Assembly: GCF_900236475.1 (NCBI RefSeq)
Contig: NZ_LT963352.1
Span: forward strand, 8,651,001 to 8,715,000
From: Streptomyces chartreusis NRRL 3882
Lineage (GTDB): Bacteria > Actinomycetota > Actinomycetes > Streptomycetales > Streptomycetaceae
Direction: 5' to 3'
Length of the DNA: 64,000 nt
The notes under the pieces were generated by a model. The model worked only from the letters and a program-made list of their open reading frames with translations, did not search any database and was not told the origin of the DNA. Each line of letters begins with the position of its first letter. Position 1 is the stretch's first letter. This document shows positions 22,771 through 30,147 of the stretch, piece after piece. The translations under genes and the position numbers were made by a program.

Positions 22771-23562
22771 TCAGCGGGGAGTCAGCCCGCGCTCCTGGGC
22801 CGCCGCTCCGAAGTAGTCGCCACCCTTGCGCCTGGCGTCGTCGGTGCCCCAGGCCTGCTCGCCGTCGCCGGCGGAACGGTCCGCACTGCTGGTGTTCTGC
22901 CGGACCGGTGCTTTGACCAGCCTCGGTATGTGCTTCGAGCAGTGGATGTACGCCTCCTCGACCTCGACCTCCACCCACATGTGGGGGCGGCGGCCGGGTA
23001 CCGGATCGACCGGTAGGTCTGGAACCCTCTGGCGCATCGTGTCATCGGTGACCAGCTGTGCGCGGCCGTTCACATGGAGACCGATGCGGTCCTGAGAGAA
23101 GTCGATCATCAGCATGCCGATGTGTGGGTTCTCCCGGATGTTGCCGAGCGAGGCCATGACGCCGTTCCCGCGGTACTCCGGGTATGCCAGGGTCGTGTCG
23201 TCGAGTACCCGGAGAAACCCCGGCGGGCCGGCCCGGAAGGTGCTGTCGCACTCGCCGTGACTGTCCGCAGTCGCGAGGAAGAACATCTCCTGGCGGGCCA
23301 CGAACTCCTTCATACGTGGGTTGAGCCGGTCCAGAACCTGCTCGTCGTAGAAGCGGTCGGCGCGGCCGACCGTGCCCAACTCACGTTGGATCTGGTGCTC
23401 GCCGTGGCTACCGGGCCGGTCTGCCCGCTCATCGTGGTGCAACGGTCCTCCTGACAGGATTTCGGCAGGGCGGTAGCTCATCGAGCCGTGGAGCCGGGAC
23501 TCGCGTCCGCGCTCGGGGGCCCTGCTCTCGGTGTTCACCTCGGCCCACGTGACTGATTTCAT
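22771..23562 (-). CDS. Pyridoxamine 5'-phosphate oxidase-family FMN-binding protein
   Basis: The protein is 263 aa from ATG 23562 (GTG 23565 adjoins it). The split-barrel flavin-binding domain spans about 75-210: MKEFVARQEMFFLATADSHG, TFRAGPPGFLRVLDDTTLAY, GNGVMASLGNIRENPHIGML and RIGLHVNGRAQLV. This is the PNPOx-like general class that binds FMN or F420 and reduces small molecules, not the vitamin B6 enzyme itself. The N-terminal 65 residues and the C-terminal 45 residues are charged and likely flexible, so an internal start is possible. No partner gene is evident. Confidence 0.8.
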   Translation of the reverse strand: MKSVTWAEVNTESRAPERGRESRLHGSMSYRPAEILSGGPLHHDERADRPGSHGEHQIQRELGTVGRADRFYDEQVLDRLNPRMKEFVARQEMFFLATADSHGECDSTFRAGPPGFLRVLDDTTLAYPEYRGNGVMASLGNIRENPHIGMLMIDFSQDRIGLHVNGRAQLVTDDTMRQRVPDLPVDPVPGRRPHMWVEVEVEEAYIHCSKHIPRLVKAPVRQNTSSADRSAGDGEQAWGTDDARRKGGDYFGAAAQERGLTPR

Positions 23563-23742
23563 CACCTGGCAGGCCGAAAATCGCCACCGGCCCTGCAGGG
23601 AAGACTAAGACCTGTCCTGCAAAGAGTGGGGAAGGAGGGGCACCAGCGCGATGGCTGAAAGCCGGTGCGGCACTCGCTGATCGCCGCTGCAGCCATGGTT
23701 CCGGAAGGGTGCCGCTACGGGCCGTGAATACGGGGCACTTGA

Positions 23743-23773
23743 CCACCGGTGCCGGTTCGACCGGCACCGGTGG
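23743..23773. terminator. 14-bp perfect hairpin downstream of ridA-like gene
   Basis: CCACCGGTGCCGGT (23743-23756) and ACCGGCACCGGTGG (23760-23773) are exact complements around a 3-base loop. The stem lies 20 bases past the stop of the leftward RidA-family gene, the ideal site for its terminator. It is the most stable hairpin seen in the window. Confidence 0.8.
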
Positions 23774-23792
23774 CAGAGGCGGCGAGGTCACA

Positions 23793-24194
23793 TCACGCGA
23801 CGGCGGTTCCCTCAAGCTCGACCAGCTGGCCGGGAATCGCCAGCCGCGTCACCCCGAGCATCGTGGTGGTAGGCGCCACACCGGCGGCGGCCAACCGCCC
23901 GGCCAGCACGCCGTAGTGCTGGAAAAGCAGATCGACGTCGGTCGTGTAGACGTTGAGCCGGACGACGTTCGCCAGAGACATGTCGGCCCCGTCGAGCACG
24001 GCCTCCAGGTTGTCGATGCTCAGCGCCAACTGCGCCGCCATGTCACCGTCATGCTGGGGCTTGCCCTCGTCGCTCATCGCAGTCTGCCCCGAGATGTACA
24101 GGGTCCGGGTGTGCCCGGAGACGACCTCACCCTGGTTGAATCCCACCTCCGTCGACCACGTCACCGGGTTGACCGCCGTTCGTTCCACTGCCAC
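23793..24194 (-). CDS. RidA/YjgF family enamine/imine deaminase-like protein
   Basis: The protein is 133 aa from GTG 24194, with GGAG 5-6 bases upstream. The family pattern is complete: GHTRTLYISGQTAMSDEGKP, the helix LALSIDNLEAVLDGADMSL, NVVRLNVYTTDVD (Arg that binds the carboxylate in active members) and TTTMLGVTRLAIPGQLVELE with the terminal Glu. RidA homologues hydrolyse reactive enamines and imines formed by PLP enzymes. Several subfamilies are catabolic enzymes rather than housekeeping, and the divergent WYL regulator suggests a regulated role. Cytoplasmic trimer by family. Confidence 0.88.
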   Translation of the reverse strand: MAVERTAVNPVTWSTEVGFNQGEVVSGHTRTLYISGQTAMSDEGKPQHDGDMAAQLALSIDNLEAVLDGADMSLANVVRLNVYTTDVDLLFQHYGVLAGRLAAAGVAPTTTMLGVTRLAIPGQLVELEGTAVA

Positions 24195-24323
24195 GTCAGC
24201 TCCGTTCGATCATGGGGAGTACGTACGTCCATCGGCTCGGCAACCGCCGGCTGCGACGTCGTGACAACGAGCCTCGCAGCAAATCACGACATCCTCAGTC
24301 ATGTATTTCGATAGGGTTTCCGT

Positions 24324-25298
24324 ATGCGCGCCGACCGGTTGGTCTCGCTGGTTCTGCTGCTGCGTCAGCGCGGTCGGCTGACTGCGGACACGCTGGCCAG
24401 GGAGCTGGAGGTGTCCACCCGCACCGTGCTGCGCGACATCGAGGCGCTGTCCGCGGCCGGCGTCCCGGTCTACGCCGAACGCGGCCGGCACGGCGGGTTC
24501 GCGTTGTCGCCCGGTTTCCGGACCGAGCTCACCGGTCTGAACCACGACGAGGCCCTTGCCTTGCTGACCGCCGGATCAGGGCGGGGCGAGCAGGTGTTCG
24601 GCCTCGGCTCGGCGCTCGCTTCGGCCATGCGGAAGGTGGTCGACGCGCTGCCCGAAGGCCACCGGGCCACCGCGAGCGACGCGGCCCAGCGATTTCTCGT
24701 CGACCCGGAGAGCGATCTGCTCTCACGTCGGCTGGTCACCGAAGAGGTGCCCGACACCATCATGATCGAGGTCCGGCGCGCGGTGCTCGCCGGCCACAAA
24801 CTGCGCATCCACTACGCGGCCACGGGCCAGACACCACAGTGGCGCACGGTGGACCCGATCGGCCTGGTCACCGTACGCGACCGTGGCTACTTGCTGGCCA
24901 CGAGATCTGGCGCGGACCGCACCTACCGGCTGTCGCGGGTGTTGGCTGCTGAAGAGCTCCCGGAAACGGCACAGCGCCCGAATCGGGTCGATCTGGACCG
25001 GGTCTGGCGGGAACGTTCCGCGCAGTTCCTCTTCGGTGGCGATCACATCACCGTCCTGGTACGGGTGAACCCGGCGCGACGGGAGGACCTTCTGGACGCC
25101 GCGCTGGCCGTCCGCGCAGAAGACCCCGAGGCAGACGGCTGGCTGCGGCTGGAGGTGACCTTCCAGGACTCACGACACGCCGAATGGGCGCTTTGGCAGC
25201 TGAGCACGGACGCGGAAGCCCTGGCCCCGCAGTCGTTGCGCACCGCCCTGCGCGACCGTGCGACTGCGATCGCCGCCTGCTACGGCGACTCGTCCTGA
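24324..25298 (+). CDS. YafY-type HTH/WYL-domain transcriptional regulator
   Basis: The protein is 324 aa. An N-terminal winged helix (MRADRLVSLVLLLRQRGRLT, then LARELEVSTRTVLRDIEALS) is followed by a WYL domain: VRRAVLAGHKLRIHYAATGQ, then WRTVDPIGLVTVRDRGYLLA, with the WYL tripeptide position occupied by YLL, then a WCX-type C-terminal region (ITVLVRVNPARREDLLDAAL). WYL domains bind small ligands or nucleic acid. It is divergently transcribed from the RidA-like gene with 129 bases between, so it most likely controls that gene. Confidence 0.88.
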   Translation: MRADRLVSLVLLLRQRGRLTADTLARELEVSTRTVLRDIEALSAAGVPVYAERGRHGGFALSPGFRTELTGLNHDEALALLTAGSGRGEQVFGLGSALASAMRKVVDALPEGHRATASDAAQRFLVDPESDLLSRRLVTEEVPDTIMIEVRRAVLAGHKLRIHYAATGQTPQWRTVDPIGLVTVRDRGYLLATRSGADRTYRLSRVLAAEELPETAQRPNRVDLDRVWRERSAQFLFGGDHITVLVRVNPARREDLLDAALAVRAEDPEADGWLRLEVTFQDSRHAEWALWQLSTDAEALAPQSLRTALRDRATAIAACYGDSS

Positions 25299-25331
25299 GC
25301 GTGAGACGCCCCTGAAGAAAAGGCGCAAGCT

Positions 25332-26299
25332 GTGACCGCGACCGTGCACCCCGCCGTGGAGCGGGCCGATGTGCTCATCGACCTGAAGCGGTGCGAGGAG
25401 GCCCGGGAGCTGCTGGCGCGGCGGCTCGCGGAGGACCCGGACGACGTCCGGGCCTGGGTCAGGCTCGCCTGCAGCCATCTCGGGGACGAGAAGGTCGGGC
25501 CGGAGGCCCTGGAGGCGACGGAGCGGGCGCCGGCGCTGGACTCCGAGGACATCGGGGCGCTCGTCATGCACGCGCACGCCCTGCGCGCCGCCGGCCGCTT
25601 CCTGGAGACCGAGGACGTGCTGAACGAGGTGATCCGCCTCGCCCCGGAACACTGGTACGGCTACGCGCTGCTCGCCGACTGGCTCTGGCGCGTCAGAGGG
25701 ATCCGCCTCCGGGCGGGCCAACGGCGGCCAGGTCCGGCGCGAGGACCAAGGCGCCGCCCTGCGAGAGGCGGGCGATCTTGTTCAGGAGGCCATCCGGCTG
25801 GGACCGGAGGAGGTGTACGCCTACGAGGTGGCCTGGCTGATCGCCGACATGGCGGGCAACCGGACCGTCGCCGACCAGCTCGACGAGGCCATCCTCCGGC
25901 TCGACCCGCAGCACGAGCAGGCCCTGGCCCGGCAGACGAGGAAGGCGGCCACCGCACCCGGCCTCAAGGCGGCGCAGGCCGCCACCCTGTACGCCGACGC
26001 GCTGGCCGCCGCCCCGGACTCCGCGCCGATGCGCAGCGGCCTGGACGACGCCTCCTACCGTCTGCTGCGCGGCATCCGCTGGCTGGCCATGCTCTGCCTG
26101 GCCCTCGCCGGGGTGGGCATCGACCTGTACGCGACGGAGGGTGAGACCCAAAAAACGGGAGTTGCCGCTGCCGCTGGGCCAGGCGGCCTGGGCCATGGTC
26201 TGCGCCCTGCTGATCACCCAGATCCCGTGGACGGAACGCACGGTCCCGCAAGTGCTGTTCCGGGCGGGTCTGCCGGCGACGTTGGCGACGATGTGGTGA
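25332..26299 (+). pseudogene. TPR membrane protein gene broken by two frameshifts
   Basis: Coding character continues over three frames. Frame one, from GTG 25332 to about 25690, reads TPR repeats (RAWVRLACSHLGDEKVGPEA, HWYGYALLADWLWR). After one base shift near 25690 the second frame carries on (ALREAGDLVQEAIRLGPEEV, AYEVAWLIADMAGNRTVADQ) to a transmembrane helix (WLAMLCLALAGVGIDLYA) at about 26135. A second shift at a run of six A (26151-26156) leads to a third frame with another helix (QAAWAMVCALLITQIPW) and a TGA at 26297-26299. The intact form would be a cytoplasmic TPR array with two C-terminal membrane helices. Sequencing error at the A-run is an alternative explanation for one shift. 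Confidence 0.7.
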
Positions 26300-26394
26300 G
26301 ACCGGGGCAAGGACGGCTGAAGACGAGCCGGTGGACCGTGGAGTCGGGGCACCCAACTGCACAAACACTGCGGCAGGTTGTAAGTGCTCACGGC

Positions 26395-27702
26395 ATGATG
26401 CGTCGGGTGGACCCGATGAATGACACGCCGGACCGGCCCCGAACGCGGTGGGGGATATTCGCCCAACGGGACTTTCGCCTGCTCTGGGTGGGCGAGACCG
26501 TGAGTGGGCTGGGTAACAGCATCACCGTGGTGGCCTTGCCGCTGATCGCGGTCGAGGTGCTGGACGCCGGCGCCACCGCCGTCGGTCTGCTCGCTGCGTC
26601 GGTGTGGTTGCCCTGGCTGCTGGTGGGCCTGCCGGTGGGGGCATGGGTGGACCGGATGCGCAAACGGCCCCTGATGATCGCGTGTGATCTGGTGGCCGTC
26701 GCGGCACTGGTGAGCATTCCGCTGGCGGCGTGGCTCGACGCACTCACCTTTCAGCACCTGCTGGTCGCCGCGTTGACCTGCGGCACTGCGGCGGTGTGCT
26801 TCAACACCGCCTACCACTCGTACATCCGGATCGTGCTCGACGGCCGCGACCTCCTGGAGGGCAACGCCAAGCTGCAGGGCAGCGAGGCCGCCACCCGGGT
26901 CGCCGGGCCGGGGGCGGCGGGGCTGCTCGCCCAGGCGTTCGGCGCGGTCTTCGCGCTCCTGGTCGACGCGGTGACGTTCCTGGTCTCCGCGGTCTGCCTG
27001 AAGCGGATCGGCGTGGTCGAGCCGGACACCACTCCGCACGAGGAACGCGCCCCCCTTCGGCAGCAGATCTCCGAAGGGCTCCGCTTCGTGGGCCGGGACC
27101 GGTACCTGCGGCCGATGGTCGCCTGGGGTGCCGTGATCAACATGGCGCTGATGGGCTACCAGGCGGTCCAGGTCGTGTTCCTGGTCCGCACCGTCGGGCT
27201 GAACCCGGCCATGGTCGGACTGCTGCTGACCAGCGGCAGCACCGGCGGCATCGTGGGCGCCCTGGTGGCCACCAGGGTCAGCCGACGGTTCGGCACCGCC
27301 CGCGGGCTGCTTCTCCTGCAGATCGCCACCGCGCCGTTCGTGCTCCTCCTGCCCATGACCACGCCCGGACCGGGGCTGGCGCTGTTCGCGATGGGATCCT
27401 TCCTCGTCGGGACCGGCATCTCCGTGGCCAACATCGTGGTCGGCAGCTTCCGGCAGACCTACTGCCCGCCACACATGCTCGGCCGGGTCGTGGCCACGGC
27501 CATGATGATCAACCACAGCACCATCCCGATCGGGTCTCTGCTCGGCGGCATGCTCGGCGACGCCGTCGGATACCGGCCTGCCATGTGGATCATGACGGGC
27601 ATCGTCGCACCCTCCTGGCTCATCCTCGCCATGAGCCCGATGCGCCGCGAGCGTGACCTCCCGCAGACCCACGAGCTGGAACAGGCGCACACCAAGGGCT
27701 GA
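26395..27702 (+). CDS. MFS transporter, DHA3/MFS_3 (enterobactin exporter-like) family
   Basis: The protein is 435 aa from ATG 26395 (ATG 26416 is an alternative); the open frame upstream belongs to the broken TPR gene. Twelve membrane segments are expected: FRLLWVGETVSGLGNSITVV (helix 1), WLPWLLVGLPVGAWVDRMRK (motif A, G-x-x-x-D-R-x-x-R/K), LLVAALTCGTAAVCFNTAYH and so on. A large cytoplasmic loop (RIGVVEPDTTPHEERAPLRQ) separates the halves, and GNAKLQGSEAATRVAGPGAA is the family hallmark. Homologues export siderophores or macrolides by proton antiport. No biosynthetic partner is near, so the substrate is unknown. Confidence 0.88.
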   Translation: MMRRVDPMNDTPDRPRTRWGIFAQRDFRLLWVGETVSGLGNSITVVALPLIAVEVLDAGATAVGLLAASVWLPWLLVGLPVGAWVDRMRKRPLMIACDLVAVAALVSIPLAAWLDALTFQHLLVAALTCGTAAVCFNTAYHSYIRIVLDGRDLLEGNAKLQGSEAATRVAGPGAAGLLAQAFGAVFALLVDAVTFLVSAVCLKRIGVVEPDTTPHEERAPLRQQISEGLRFVGRDRYLRPMVAWGAVINMALMGYQAVQVVFLVRTVGLNPAMVGLLLTSGSTGGIVGALVATRVSRRFGTARGLLLLQIATAPFVLLLPMTTPGPGLALFAMGSFLVGTGISVANIVVGSFRQTYCPPHMLGRVVATAMMINHSTIPIGSLLGGMLGDAVGYRPAMWIMTGIVAPSWLILAMSPMRRERDLPQTHELEQAHTKG

Positions 27703-27860
27703 AGAAGGCGGCTTGGTGTGCCTCATGCGGGCGTGTGACACCCTGTCCGGCACGGTTTCGGCTACGAGCCCGGGGGCGGCGTCCCCCCGTGCCGGTGCAG
27801 GCCGGATTCGTCAATGGAGGAGAACCAAGACAGTGCTGCACGCGGCCCGTGGGCTGCCGA

Positions 27861-28102
27861 ACGGCCCGCTTCGCCGATCTGGGCATGCCGGGCCTCGCCG
27901 ACCGCAAGTGCACCGGACGCCCGCCCTCCTGCACCCCGCTGCACGCCGCTCAGGTCAAGGCCTCGCCTGCCAACTGCCCGCCGAGACCGGCACGCCGCTG
28001 TCCCGCTGGACAACGCCCGAACTGGCCAGCGAGGCCGTCAAGCGCGGCATCGCGCCCTTCCTGCCGGCCTCCACCGTGCGCCGCCGGCTCGCTCAGGACG
28101 CG
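27861..28102 (+). pseudogene. IS630-family transposase remnant
   Basis: Two pieces of an N-terminal HTH domain lie in adjacent frames. The first is ARFADLGMPGLADRKCTGRP and AAQVKA (27864-27959). The second is LACQLPAETGTPLSRWTTPE, LASEAVKRGIAPF and ASTVRRRLAQDA (27960-28102). They join with a single base missing at 27956-27962. GMPGLADR and the STVRRxLAQDA recognition helix are typical of IS630-type transposases. The DDE catalytic domain is absent, as are obvious terminal repeats, so this is a dead fragment. Confidence 0.65.
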
Positions 28103-28179
28103 CCCAGCCGCGCACCGGCTGGTCCACACCCTGGCGCCAGGAATGCCGACTGGCCGTTCTCTGGAACGGCACGGTCGGC

Positions 28180-28389
28180 ATGACTCTCCTGGACCACGAG
28201 CCGGGAGAGGGGCTCGCCGTGGTGCCGCCGATCGACATGCCGCCGAGCCGGGTGGTGGTGGCATGGAACGAGGGCGACACCAATCCACTGATCCGCTCGT
28301 TTGCCGAGACCGCGATCGCCGCCTACCGCGAGCGTCCGGCCATGACTCCTCCGTCGACCTCGTCGTCTCCTCCGTCGGTAGCCCGTTGA
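28180..28389 (+). pseudogene. C-terminal remnant of a LysR-type regulator
   Basis: An open frame ends at TGA 28387-28389 and reads GLAVVPPIDMPPSRVVVAWN and NPLIRSFAETAIAAYRE. The VPP-x-D-x-PPSRVVVAW strand followed by a short helical end is the last part of the LysR substrate-binding domain. No HTH or earlier ligand-binding region is present, and the sequence immediately upstream belongs to the IS630 fragment. The most economical reading is that an insertion sequence and deletion destroyed a LysR gene here. Confidence 0.5.
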
Positions 28390-28407
28390 GGCAGAGGCCG
28401 ACCACGG

Positions 28408-29313
28408 TCACGGTCTGGGCGGTGCCTGGCTGTTGACGGGCATGCCCAGCCGCTCTGCCACGGTGGTGAGCGCTTTCCCCAGCGGGAGGGAAACCCTGGT
28501 GAGGGCGTGCTGGTCGCCCCGGGTCGGGTCCCGGTTGACGATCAGGACCGGCTTCCCGGCTTGGGCTGCCTGGCGGACGAAGCGGAGCCCGGACATCACC
28601 GTCAGCGAGGAGCCCAGGACCAGCAGTGAGGTCGCCGCACGGACCAGCTCCCGGCAGTGTTCGACTCGCTGCCGCGGAACGGCTTCGCCGAAGAACACCA
28701 CGTCGGGTTTGAGGATGCCGCCACAGACCGTGCAGGGCACCACGCGGAAGTCTCCGACCTGTTCTTCCGTGAGGTCGGCGTCACCGTCGGGATTGATGCC
28801 TGCGGCCACCGGCGCGAAGCCCGGATTGGCCTCCTCCAGCCGCTGGGCGAGTTCGCGGCGCGGGCTGAAGGCGCCGCAGGAGAGACAGACGACCCGGGCC
28901 AGGGTTCCGTGGAGTTCCACGACGTCCTCGCTGCCTGCGGCCTGGTGCAGGCCGTCCACGTTCTGGGTGATGACACCCGAGAGCAGGCCGTGTTGCCCGA
29001 AGGCGGCCACGGCCCGATGTCCGGCGTTGGGGCGGGCTCGGCCGAAGGTGCGCCAGCCGAGGTGGCTGCGCGCCCAGTACCTGCGCCGGGCGTGTGCGTC
29101 GGCGGTGAAGTCCTGGTAGGTCATCGGAGTGTGCCGGCTCAGACTGCCCCCCTCACCCCGGTAGTCGGGGATGCCCGACTCCGTGGAGATTCCCGCTCCG
29201 CTGAGGACCAGCACACCTCGGGTGCTCAGCGCATCGGCGACCGGCTCCAGATCGGTGGTACCCGGCGGCAGGTCCTCGGCAGGGGTCCAGCTCAGGGTGG
29301 GGCGCATGCGCAT
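28408..29313 (-). CDS. Sir2-family NAD-dependent protein deacylase (sirtuin)
   Basis: The protein is 301 aa from ATG 29313 (ATG 29307 also possible); the frame extends further upstream without coding character. Sirtuin motifs are in order: GVLVLSGAGISTESGIPDYR (NAD loop), ITQNVDGLHQAAGS (ribose/nicotinamide pocket), ELHGTLARVVCLSCG with the catalytic His in ELHG, the zinc site CLSC...CTVCGG (four Cys), KPDVVFFGEAVP and LVLGSSLTV. It removes acyl groups from Lys with NAD consumption. The NAD-binding Asp-Gly-Leu-His and all Zn Cys are intact. It is divergent from a MarR regulator, 148 bases away. Confidence 0.93.
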   Translation of the reverse strand: MRMRPTLSWTPAEDLPPGTTDLEPVADALSTRGVLVLSGAGISTESGIPDYRGEGGSLSRHTPMTYQDFTADAHARRRYWARSHLGWRTFGRARPNAGHRAVAAFGQHGLLSGVITQNVDGLHQAAGSEDVVELHGTLARVVCLSCGAFSPRRELAQRLEEANPGFAPVAAGINPDGDADLTEEQVGDFRVVPCTVCGGILKPDVVFFGEAVPRQRVEHCRELVRAATSLLVLGSSLTVMSGLRFVRQAAQAGKPVLIVNRDPTRGDQHALTRVSLPLGKALTTVAERLGMPVNSQAPPRP

Positions 29314-29406
29314 GCCGTCAGGGTACGGAACAGCAGCCGGGCGATGACGGCCGTAGCCCGCGCGTACCGGCGTGGCCGCTCCGTCCCCGTCGCTGACGCT
29401 CTTACC

Positions 29407-29446
29407 CATTTTTAATAGGGAAACTATATAGGTCAGTGATATTAAT
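29407..29446. promoter_or_regulatory. Candidate MarR autoregulatory operator
   Basis: The region is sharply AT-rich for this genome. TTAATA (29412-29417) and TATTAA (29440-29445) are inverted about a center at 29428, which also holds the perfect palindrome CTATATAG (29424-29431). It lies directly ahead of the MarR-family gene, where such regulators usually bind. A TATA-like -10 overlaps it. Assignment is by position and symmetry only. Confidence 0.4.
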
Positions 29447-29461
29447 CGAAGGGTGGACGAG

Positions 29462-29920
29462 ATGGAGCCGGAGGAGATCGCCGGAGCGTTGGCCGACGTC
29501 GCGGGCGCCGTGGTGCGGAGCCTGGTGGACCGTCGCGGCATGAGCTTCACGACCGCCTCCACGCTGGGCCGGCTGGAGCGGGAAGGGCCGAGCCGGCTGA
29601 CCGCGCTGGCGGTGGCGGAAGGAGTCGCTCAGCCGTCGATGACCCAGCTCGTCCAGCGGCTGGAGAACAAAGGGCTGGCCACACGGGTCAGCGACCCCGA
29701 CGACGGACGGGTGACGCTGGTCGCCATCACCGATGCCGGGCGTGACGTGCTGGCGGAGCGCAGAAGGGAGAGGAACGCGAGGCTGGTCCGCCGGCTGGCC
29801 GCGCTCTCGGAGGACGAGCGGCGAGCCCTGGGCTCGGCGATGCGGACCGCCCTGCCACTCGTGCGGCGGATCGTCGACGAGCCCGCAGGCTTGAACGGCC
29901 AACCGGACGACATGGCCTGA
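29462..29920 (+). CDS. MarR-family transcriptional regulator
   Basis: The protein is 152 aa from ATG 29462 (AAGGG 9 bases upstream; GTG 29453 is too close to it). The winged helix has the MarR signature: SRLTALAVAEGVAQPSMTQL (recognition helix), VQRLENKGLATRVSDPDDGR and VTLVAITDAGRDVLAERR (wing and linker), with dimer helices at both ends. It regulates by ligand-sensitive DNA binding. The nearest downstream gene is the MFS transporter at 30148 on the same strand, a common MarR target, with 227 bases between. Confidence 0.92.
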   Translation: MEPEEIAGALADVAGAVVRSLVDRRGMSFTTASTLGRLEREGPSRLTALAVAEGVAQPSMTQLVQRLENKGLATRVSDPDDGRVTLVAITDAGRDVLAERRRERNARLVRRLAALSEDERRALGSAMRTALPLVRRIVDEPAGLNGQPDDMA

Positions 29921-30147
29921 CCGGGAGAACCGCCGGTCGCTGTCCAGGGCCGTCGAATCCCCGCGCCGCCAGAACCGGACGGATGCCCACCGGCGCCCCG
30001 TCCGGTCCGGGCGGATGCCCACCGGCGTCCGGCGCCCGCGCTCCATCCGCCCCCTGTCCGCCGCGGAAGGCCTCGAGCCGCCCGCCGCGGATTCGAAGTC
30101 GGCGGAGCCCGCGGGCTCCCACGGAAGGCAGCAGAGAGAGCAGCCCC

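Noticed and set aside
25813..27702. 629-aa frame that would fuse TPR repeats to the MFS transporter
   Set aside because: The TPR part ends in another frame at TGA 26297-26299, and the transporter has its own start at 26395. The continuous frame arises from the frameshifts.
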